A DNA stretch of 35,249 nt from Bacteroidota bacterium (lineage in GTDB: Bacteria > Bacteroidota > Bacteroidia > Sphingobacteriales > Sphingobacteriaceae), in assembly GCA_013288685.1 (NCBI GenBank), contig JABDBM010000042.1:1-35249 (forward strand), read 5' to 3'. Positions 29,501-35,249 of the stretch are shown in pieces; position 1 is the first letter of the stretch; each line of letters opens with the position of its first letter. The notes under the pieces are model-generated. The model was not told where the DNA came from and did no database searches. It saw only the letters and a program-made list of their open reading frames with translations. Both the position numbers and the translations under genes were made by a program.

Positions 29501-29902
29501 TTTAACCTGGAGGTGCTGGTGGGCCAACTGGCAGGTGTGTTTGCCGGGCTGGCTATATTTATATCCTGCCTGGGACTGTTCGGGCTGGCCGCGTATGTTG
29601 CCGAACAGCGCACCAAAGAGATTGGTATCCGCAAAGTGCTGGGTGCATCCATAGCGCAGGTTTGGCTGCTGTTATCCCGCGATTTTATCGTGTTGGTTGT
29701 TATCAGTTGCGTCATTGCATCGCCGCTGGCGTTTTACTACCTGCACAATTGGCTCCAAAAATACACCTACCGCATCGATATCGGTGTGGGGGTGTTCGTC
29801 GCATCGGGTATAGCGGCTATCGTCATTACTTTGGTCACCATTAGTTTCCAGGCGATAAAAGCGGCGCTGGCCAATCCCGTGAAAAGTTTGCGTTCCGAGT
29901 AG
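26531..29902 (+). CDS. AraC regulator fused to MacB/FtsX-type permease, copy 4 (five-helix sensor)
   Basis: An 1123-aa fusion with a shortened sensor of 327 residues. The first five helices align with copy 1 (about 3-20, 31-48, 62-79, 92-110, 132-148), but about 72 residues containing helices 6 and 7 are absent, and a short linker (KYPAGESLNKIPGKN) leads straight into the AraC domain (double HTH with GFNSKTTFNRAFKQIVGRSP). An odd helix number is kept, so the HTH stays cytoplasmic. The permease starts at Met328 (MFRNYLKIAWRNT) with loops RAREVGVRKAIGS and RTKEIGIRKVLGA. Unlike the other copies it starts with ATG, follows the copy 3 stop by 56 bp, and lacks the dyad cassette. A clear terminator follows at 29991. 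Confidence 0.9.
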   Translation: MNIALFAAILIILVFSIRLWLKKAAGDTNRLLSIMLIIMALWLTKTLCIDIRLENYFSRWEWVPLQFLLAIGPLLFFYVRSFARPEQRFTRKDLLHFSPLLLQLGVHVMAITQSTNTGAAIYQMPAYKQWEPVLQLLAFISVAIYLYRCAQLFKYPAGESLNKIPGKNLLPVSPTSKDRLIQKGYWLQRQMKVNRFYLDAELSLNSLAKELGISVHELSRIINTGLRKNFNDFVNEFRIQAVARKMKDPNYDRITLLGIAYDCGFNSKTTFNRAFKQIVGRSPAEYKEDLKKERPNHDLNLLLAPSAIISGHNTIPVWSYEKLTRNFMFRNYLKIAWRNTLHNKIYSMLNIVGLAAGMAVALLIGLWVVNQYSYDRFLPGYKQLYQVEMNLTSQHNGTSTQTSIALPLTDVLKKEIPGIQYVAEADNVGRMNHGLLVGDKKLYLGGGAVGVDFFKIFQYPFVKGNPNLALKDTYSIVITESTAKALFGDADPMGKSIRFDNSQNMIVTGVIKDIPTNATMQFNYLVPFAYSEATQGWIKDGRTKWTYNSFSAYVALEPGVTYAQIAPKIKGLVYKRSMEMRSLKPEVILHPLKDWHLITDFKNGKPVGGFVEYVRLFSIIGILVLVIACINFMNLSTARSEKRAREVGVRKAIGSARIDLVYQFLLESVLITFISFLLGLLLVQLALPAFNTLTGGDVHIPYGNIGFWGIMIVFVFFTGLVAGSRPAFYLSSFNPVKVLKGAIQMGRWASLPRKVLVVVQFTCSIALIISTVIVYQQIQYVKNRPTGYSADRLMMTDLNSDLSQHFEALKNDLLSSGMVEGVATSTSPATQVYSHFSLEKWPGKIAGEETVNIGAIWISDDYFKTLGMTFAEGHNFTGDWKSDTLNVIVNEAMVRRIGLKNPVNQLITINFNAKPVRIIGVVKDALMDSPYSPVEPAVFGHNPYGFVVTYRLAKNAGTHTAIDKISKIFNKYNPAYPYQYKFVNDEYEHKFNLEVLVGQLAGVFAGLAIFISCLGLFGLAAYVAEQRTKEIGIRKVLGASIAQVWLLLSRDFIVLVVISCVIASPLAFYYLHNWLQKYTYRIDIGVGVFVASGIAAIVITLVTISFQAIKAALANPVKSLRSE

Positions 29903-29990
29903 GCAGTTTGCAGTAGCAGTTGAGATATCAATTGTAAGAACTTGGGTCGATCAACGTGCGATCTGAGATTTAGTTGAAACATTTATGTAG

Positions 29991-30023
29991 TGCGTTCCGG
30001 GGTGAGATACGGGACGCATTTTT
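29991..30023 (+). terminator. Intrinsic terminator after copy 4
   Basis: TGCGTTCC (29991-29998) pairs with GGGACGCA (30011-30018), one U-G wobble, 12-nt loop, followed by a TTTTT run to 30023. It lies 89 bp after the copy 4 stop and ends the copy 3-copy 4 unit. Confidence 0.7.
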
Positions 30024-30068
30024 ATATCCGCACTTTGGGGATGCTTTAACAGTTAGCAAGGGTACTCC

Positions 30069-30189
30069 ATTCAAAAATCGAACGGTCGCTATTCGTTTTT
30101 ATTAGATTTGTTTGGAGCGAATAAGTCACAGTACGCTATACTTTCAGTACATTAGTTATTTGGAATAGCGATCGACTTATTTAACTTGA
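30069..30189 (+). promoter_or_regulatory. Array upstream cassette, copy 5 (diverged)
   Basis: The most diverged cassette: ATTCAAAAATCGAACG, spacer GTCGCT, ATTCGTTTTT, then ATTAG in place of GTTAC. The promoter block TTATTTGGAATAGCGAT matches copy 2 (TTTTGGAATAGCGAT). Cassette start to TTG start is 121 bp. Confidence 0.5.
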
Positions 30190-33100
30190 TTGAACACATA
30201 TAACTTCCATATTAACTTATTCGATATCGCCATCCTGGGAGCGATATTTATCGGGCTGATGTTTGCCCTGCTCCTGTGGTTCACCAAAAGAATAAACCAG
30301 GCGGCAAACCGCTTCCTCGCCCTGGCCCTGGCAACCATCGTTTTATGGATGGCCTGGGTATTGGGTATCGACATCCGGTTGGGGACGTATTTTCCGCATT
30401 GGAGCTGGCTGCCGCTGCAATTTTCGCTGGCACTTGGCCCTTTCATCTATTTTTATGTGCTTAAGTTGACCTGTCAGGAATATAAATTCCGATGGAAAGA
30501 TCTGTTGCATTTCATGCCCTTGCTGCTGCAGCAGGGCGTGCTGGTAGTGGCGATTAGGGAAAGCATAACGACGGGCGTGGCTACTTATAATACGATAATC
30601 TTTCAGCAAATGAGCCCGATATTATACCTGCTGGCGTTTATTTCGGTCATTGCCTACCTGTACTGGTCTTTCAGGCTAATAGAGCACTTTTACCAACGGC
30701 TGAAATTTAATAATGTGAGTGACCGGTACCGGTACGAACTGCAGTGGCTGCGCCGCTTATTGATAGGTTTCGGCCTGGTGTGGCTTTTGTGGATACCGTT
30801 TACAGCTGTGGATTATTATTATGATTACCGCCAGCTTAGCATACATGCTTATTATACTTTGTACTTGTTCCTGGTGATAATAATGATCCGCATTGCAGCC
30901 AAAGCCTTATTCCGGCCGGAGCTTGCAGTGCCCGCCACCGCCGTTCCCATCTTAAAGTTACCCAGCCCGGCGGCGCTAAAACAAAAAGGCGCCTGGCTTA
31001 AAAAGGCAATGGAAACCAATAGGTTTTACCAGGATGCTGAACTCACTTTAAGCTCGCTGGCCGAAAAACTGGAGATGCAGCCCAAGGAGTTATCCCGTAT
31101 AGTTAATACCGGCCTTAAAAAAAACTTCAATGATTTTATTAATGAATATCGCGTAAGAGATGCCATCCTGAAGATGCAGGACCCGGCTTTTGACCATATC
31201 ACTTTGCTGGGAATCGCTTTCGACGCCGGGTTCAATTCCAAATCTACCTTTAATCGAATCTTTAAACAAATGACAGGGAAAAGCCCTGTGGAATATAAAG
31301 CCGAACTAAAAAAAGAGCGCCCAAATCACGATTTGAGACGCAGCCCCCAACTTGCGCCGGTAATTTTATCACATCAAACTACCCTAAAGTGGTATGATGA
31401 GAAATTTAACCGCATTTATATGTTCAAAAATTATTTAAAAAGTGCCTGGCGCCACATTACGCGCCATAAAACCTATTCGGCTATTAACGTGATGGGGCTT
31501 GCGCTGGGTATATGCGGGTGCCTTGTTATTTACCTGATAGCCAGTTTCGAGTTTAGCTTTGATACCTTTCATCCGGATGAAGACCGCATTTATTGCGTGG
31601 ATATAAGCTCGCCCAACCCCCGGACCGGCGGGCGTGACCATATGAACGCGGTGCCGCCCCCCATGCCACAGGCAATGCGGAATGACCTGTTGGGCCTGGA
31701 GAAACAGGCAGCGTTTCAGCCATTTAAACCAAAAGTGAAAATAAAAGAGGGCGACAAAGTGACCGGACGCTTCGATCAAACAGATGCGATAATTGCCCAG
31801 CCCGACTATTTTGACATCTTGCCCTATACCTGGCTAAGCGGCAGCAAAAAAACCGCGTTAACCGAACCCATGACCGTAGTGCTGACGCTGAGCCGCGCCA
31901 AAACCTATTTCGGAGATTTGCCACCTGACCGAATGATTGGCAAAACCATCATTTACAACGATTCGCTTATGGTGCGGGTAACCGGCATCCTGCAAGGCTG
32001 GAATAAAAATACGGATTTCAATTTTTCGGATTTTATTTCCTACAGCACCATTAAGAGCAGCTTTTTAAAATACGAGTTTGCCCAGGATAAATGGGATATA
32101 ATAACCGGTGAGCAGGAGTTGGTAAAGCTGCCCGTGGGCGTCAAACCGAGGCAAATAGATACACAATTCCCGGCATTTGTTAAAAAATATTTCGCCGGCA
32201 CAAATCCCGGGTCGCAAGTCCAGCTACAACCATTTACCGGCATCCATTTTCATCAGGAATATGGCGGCCAGGGCAATAAAGCCGATTTGAGGGTGCTGTA
32301 TATCCTTTCGGCAGTGGCTGTATTCATATTATTAATCGCGGCTATTAATTTTATCAATTTATCAACCGCGCAATCCATACAACGCACCAAAGATATAGGC
32401 ATCCTCAAGGTGCTGGGCAGCGGGCGGGGGGGTATCCTTTTTCAATTTTTAACCGAAACGTTTATCCTGGCTTTGCTGGCTGTGGCTATAGCCGTTATTG
32501 CCGTGCAGCCTTTGCTGGGTTTGTTTGCCGCCTATATTCCGCATGGCGTAAAATTCCATTTTACAGATTTAACCACATGGCTGTTTTTAGCGGGCATTGT
32601 CATTTTCACCACCTTGCTTGCAGGGTTTTACCCGGCAAGGTTATTATCGGCGTTTAAGCCGGTGGCCAGTTTGAAAGGCGAATCAAGCAACCACGCGGGC
32701 AACAAAGGCTACCTGCGCAAAAGCCTCATCGTTTTTCAGTTTACCATATCGCTTCTTTTTATCATCGGCACTATTGCTATCAGCAACCAGATCAGCTATA
32801 TGCAAAATAAAGACCTGGGTATAAAAACAAGCAATATTATTACGTTGCGATGGGTATTCGGAAGCCAGCCGGGTAAAATGAAGATGCTTGCCGAACAGCT
32901 AAATCGATTGCCGGGTGTTGAACAGGCAATAACTGAGGGTCCGCCGCCGGTTAGCGGCGGCCACATGGGAGCCCCTATACGAACACATGGACCCCTTGAA
33001 TGGTCCATGGACAGTTTCACTTACCCGGGCGATGAACATTTTGTGCCATTTTACCACATGAAAATAGTTGCCGGCCGCAATTTGCTGCATAGTGATAGCG

Positions 33101-33846
33101 CAAGGGAATACCTGGTAAATGAAACCGCGGCAAAGGCGCTCGGTTTCCGCGATGCACAGGACGCTGTCGGCAAGCTTTTGCTCTGGGGGCCCCGTAACAA
33201 AGGATATCCCATAGTCGGCGTTGTCGCCGATTTTTACCAGAGTTCGTTCTTCAATAAAATTCATCCCTGCGTGATCCTAAATTATCCGGAAAGACAAATG
33301 AGCATAGCTTTAAAGCTGACACCCGCTGAATTCCAAAAGGGCGATATGCCGCTGCTGGTTAATCGTATCGCAAAGGAATGGAAGAAAGTTTACCCCGAGG
33401 AGCCCTTTGACTATTCCTACCTGGGCGATTCAATTGAGAAAATGTACGAGAGTGAACAGCAAACACAATGGCTGATGCGGACAGCCACATTTATTACAAT
33501 CTTTATTTCGTGCATGGGCTTGTTCGGCCTGGCGATGTTCACAACCGAAAGACGGACCAAAGAAATCAGTATCCGGAAAGTGATGGGCGCCAGTGTGGCC
33601 GATATATTAAACATGCTGAATAAGGAGGTGGTGATACTGATAGCGATTTCGTTGCTGATAGCATCGCCCATTGCCTGGTATTTTATTTACAAATGGCTGC
33701 AAAATTTTGCCTATCATACCAATTTGAGCTTTTGGGTATTTATAATGGCAGGTGCGGGGGCATTGTTGATTGCACTGGCTACTATTAGTTTCAGGACGGT
33801 TAGGTCGGCGATGGCGAATCCGGTGAAGGGGTTGAGGAATGAATAA
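30190..33846 (+). CDS. 7TM-AraC regulator fused to MacB/FtsX-type permease, copy 5
   Basis: A 1218-aa fusion: seven-helix sensor, AraC double HTH (second half GFNSKSTFNRIFKQMTGKSP), linker, permease from Met411 (MFKNYLKSAWRHI). The permease is a close paralogue of that in copy 1 along its whole length (same INVMGLALGICGCLVIYL first helix, same NPVKGLRNE end), whereas the sensors of the two are clearly less alike. The conserved arginine of the first FtsX cytoplasmic loop (IGIRK in copies 1 and 2) is leucine here: IGILK, Leu739. The second half keeps ISIRKVMGA. The start is the TTG at 30190, directly preceded by an in-frame TGA, so no earlier start exists. Confidence 0.9.
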   Translation: MNTYNFHINLFDIAILGAIFIGLMFALLLWFTKRINQAANRFLALALATIVLWMAWVLGIDIRLGTYFPHWSWLPLQFSLALGPFIYFYVLKLTCQEYKFRWKDLLHFMPLLLQQGVLVVAIRESITTGVATYNTIIFQQMSPILYLLAFISVIAYLYWSFRLIEHFYQRLKFNNVSDRYRYELQWLRRLLIGFGLVWLLWIPFTAVDYYYDYRQLSIHAYYTLYLFLVIIMIRIAAKALFRPELAVPATAVPILKLPSPAALKQKGAWLKKAMETNRFYQDAELTLSSLAEKLEMQPKELSRIVNTGLKKNFNDFINEYRVRDAILKMQDPAFDHITLLGIAFDAGFNSKSTFNRIFKQMTGKSPVEYKAELKKERPNHDLRRSPQLAPVILSHQTTLKWYDEKFNRIYMFKNYLKSAWRHITRHKTYSAINVMGLALGICGCLVIYLIASFEFSFDTFHPDEDRIYCVDISSPNPRTGGRDHMNAVPPPMPQAMRNDLLGLEKQAAFQPFKPKVKIKEGDKVTGRFDQTDAIIAQPDYFDILPYTWLSGSKKTALTEPMTVVLTLSRAKTYFGDLPPDRMIGKTIIYNDSLMVRVTGILQGWNKNTDFNFSDFISYSTIKSSFLKYEFAQDKWDIITGEQELVKLPVGVKPRQIDTQFPAFVKKYFAGTNPGSQVQLQPFTGIHFHQEYGGQGNKADLRVLYILSAVAVFILLIAAINFINLSTAQSIQRTKDIGILKVLGSGRGGILFQFLTETFILALLAVAIAVIAVQPLLGLFAAYIPHGVKFHFTDLTTWLFLAGIVIFTTLLAGFYPARLLSAFKPVASLKGESSNHAGNKGYLRKSLIVFQFTISLLFIIGTIAISNQISYMQNKDLGIKTSNIITLRWVFGSQPGKMKMLAEQLNRLPGVEQAITEGPPPVSGGHMGAPIRTHGPLEWSMDSFTYPGDEHFVPFYHMKIVAGRNLLHSDSAREYLVNETAAKALGFRDAQDAVGKLLLWGPRNKGYPIVGVVADFYQSSFFNKIHPCVILNYPERQMSIALKLTPAEFQKGDMPLLVNRIAKEWKKVYPEEPFDYSYLGDSIEKMYESEQQTQWLMRTATFITIFISCMGLFGLAMFTTERRTKEISIRKVMGASVADILNMLNKEVVILIAISLLIASPIAWYFIYKWLQNFAYHTNLSFWVFIMAGAGALLIALATISFRTVRSAMANPVKGLRNE

Positions 33847-34481
33847 ATCATATAGGAAGGGTTCGAATTATTCCCGTCCGTTCATCGCTGGTTTAAGCAC
33901 TTGAACCGATGGCTGGGGAGATAAAAGGACCAACCGCCAGGATTGGTCCCTTCGGTGAAAAACATTTTAATTGTTTTTCAAACCGTAATAACCCGCCGGT
34001 TCAAGTGTCCCACTTGAATCCAAGCCTCGGTGAGCGTCCCGCTGATGTTACCGAAATGATCGTTGATGGAGTTGCGACATTGAAGGTTTTTTTAAGAGTT
34101 ATTGTAACCGGGACGCTTACATTTGCCTGGTTCAATCGGAGGTAAACTCGAACCACGATTATACCCAAGTGTAAACACCTGCCAGTATGAGATCGCAAAA
34201 AGTGTGCAAAAAATTCCCCTATTTTGCTTTAATTAATTGATAATCAATATTTTATAACGGGGTGTTTAAAAGTAAAATATAGACCACTTGATTATCAGCG
34301 TGTTATCGGTTATTACTCATTGGTTAAAAATTAAATCATTGATAGTTAGTTAGTTCCATAGTGTCCCATGCGTTCCAAAAATGTAAAAGTGGAACGCTTT
34401 GCGACATGATAGCCCGTTGGCAACGGCTGTGCTTGCCAAATTTAGTGATTCGCGGTCTTTTGCAAAACGGTAAAGATCCCC
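33847..34481. other. Non-coding spacer with several hairpins
   Basis: No convincing gene in this stretch. It holds four dyads. GGACCAA/TTGGTCC at 33927-33949 is a possible weak terminator for copy 5. TTCAAGTG-TCC-CACTTGAA at 34000-34018 is perfect. AGCGTCCCG at 34033-34041 has its reverse complement at 34109-34117. GCGTTCC/GGAACGC with a 14-nt loop lies at 34370-34397. A 78-codon frame at 33909-34145 spans three of these dyads and looks spurious. The spacer is much longer than those before copies 2, 3 and 5. Confidence 0.6.
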
Positions 34482-34600
34482 ATTCAAAACCGAACGCGCC
34501 AATGTCCGCTTTCGTTACAAAAATCTAAATAAATAAAACGTTATTTCCTATATATCAATATGTTAGTAAGTTGGAACATGAATTGAAGTGATAATGCGAA
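34482..34600 (+). promoter_or_regulatory. Array upstream cassette, copy 6
   Basis: AAAACCGAACG (34485-34495), spacer CGCCAA, TGTCCGCTTT, then CGTTAC ending at 34518. TAAATAAAACGTTATTT and the TAAGTTGGAAC block follow, almost base-for-base as in copy 1. The distance to the TTG at 34601 is 119 bp. Confidence 0.6.
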
Positions 34601-35249
34601 TTGAACGCATATACTTCCCATATCACCCTCTATGACCTGGCCTTGTTGGGAACGATATTTATCGGCCTCACTTTTGCCCTGCAGTTGTGGTTCACCCCAA
34701 AAATCAACCTTACTGCAAACCGTATGTTGGCTCTGGCCCTGGTTACGATTGTTTTGTGGATAATCCGGATACTGGGCATCGAAATCTGCCCGTCAGCTTA
34801 CTTTGTTAATTGGAGCCGGCTGCCACTTCAGTTTTCGCTGGCGTTTGGCCCGCTCATCTATTGTTACGTACTAAAAATTACCCTGCCTCAACATAAATTC
34901 CGGTGGAGGAATATGTTGCATTTCGGCCCTTTGCTGCTGGAACAGTGTGTTTTTGTATTGGAAATTAAAGAAAGTATAAAGACAGGTGCTGCTACTTACG
35001 ATACCCGGACATTTCAGCAACTGAGTCCGGTAGTGAATGTATTAACGTTTGTTTCGGTCATTATTTACCTGTACCTATCATACAGGCTGATACAAAAATT
35101 CTATCAGCAAATAAAATTTAATGGGAATGACCGTTACCGTAACCAATTGCGGTGGCTGCACCGGTTGCTTACTGCTTTCGGCTTCGTGTGGTTATTGTGG
35201 ATACCCTACACTGCCATCGATTATTTTTTCAACCATTTCCACCTGAGCA
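34601..35249 (+). CDS. Sixth array paralogue, N-terminal part, cut by window edge
   Basis: Translating from the TTG at 34601 gives 216 codons without a stop to the end of the window. The product begins MNAYTSHITLYDLALLGTIF and follows the sensor of copies 1, 3 and 5 through helix 6 (WLLWIPYTAIDYFF), including the conserved LPLQFSLAFGPLIY and HFGPLLLEQ segments. The frame is preceded by TAA-TGC-GAA as in copy 1, and the cassette lies 119 bp upstream. AraC and permease modules would lie outside; I infer them from the paralogues. One near-invariant tryptophan segment (WSW in the others) reads WSR here. Confidence 0.85.
   Translation, partial: MNAYTSHITLYDLALLGTIFIGLTFALQLWFTPKINLTANRMLALALVTIVLWIIRILGIEICPSAYFVNWSRLPLQFSLAFGPLIYCYVLKITLPQHKFRWRNMLHFGPLLLEQCVFVLEIKESIKTGAATYDTRTFQQLSPVVNVLTFVSVIIYLYLSYRLIQKFYQQIKFNGNDRYRNQLRWLHRLLTAFGFVWLLWIPYTAIDYFFNHFHLS

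Noticed and set aside
33909..34145. 78-codon plus-strand frame after copy 5
   Set aside because: It crosses three inverted repeats, has no recognisable domain, no promoter-like sequence and no family-like start; it is more likely chance.

Overview
The window looks like chromosomal DNA from a Bacteroidota bacterium, most likely Sphingobacteriaceae (Mucilaginibacter/Pedobacter-like; the genus is inference). The reasons are -7 elements of the TAnnTTTG type before several genes, little Shine-Dalgarno sequence at starts, a PGKGGAF-type EF-P, an MBOAT/SGNH pair, a secreted GH20 hexosaminidase, and above all a large set of FtsX/MacB-type permease paralogues. I see no tRNA, rRNA, CRISPR array, transposase or phage gene.

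Left part (1-15000) is ordinary chromosome. It holds a Crp/Fnr-type regulator (-), an MBOAT acyltransferase plus SGNH-like partner (+), and elongation factor P (-), with a 14-bp bidirectional terminator between the converging operon and efp. A 119-bp imperfect inverted repeat lies between efp and a lipoprotein that fuses a YVTN beta-propeller to a phosphoesterase domain (+). A second, 13-bp bidirectional terminator follows. Next is a minus-strand run katG -> aldo/keto reductase -> aldo/keto reductase, with a perfect 11-bp dyad upstream of katG. A GH20 beta-N-acetylhexosaminidase (-) is divergent from an Hsp70-like protein that consists only of the ATPase domain (+).

Right part (15000-35249) is a same-strand tandem array of five complete paralogues and a sixth cut by the window edge. 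Five of them are about 1,210-1,220 aa or (the sixth) start the same way; copy 4 is 1,123 aa. Each complete copy is one continuous polypeptide: a 7-helix membrane domain (5 helices in copy 4), a cytoplasmic AraC-type double helix-turn-helix, a short linker, and a complete duplicated MacB/FtsX-type ABC permease. The regulator module is exactly 410 residues in copies 1, 2, 3 and 5, and the permease always begins at Met411 with the sequence expected of a free-standing permease. No ABC ATPase, outer-membrane channel or periplasmic adaptor is visible.

Copies 1, 2, 3, 5 and 6 share an upstream cassette: a dyad of the form AAAACCGnACn-N6-nGTnCGnTTTT, then GTTAC, then a TTGGAAy promoter-like block, then a TTG start codon. 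The distance from dyad start to TTG is 119-121 bp in every case. Copy 4 lacks the cassette, sits 56 bp behind copy 3 and is probably co-transcribed with it. Copies 1 and 3 are about 94% identical in DNA across the sensor/HTH module only, while the permease of copy 1 resembles that of copy 5, so the array is being reshuffled module by module. The most interesting hypothesis is a family of self-regulating, membrane-tethered transcription factors physically coupled to an orphan permease, each controlling its own promoter or those of its neighbours.
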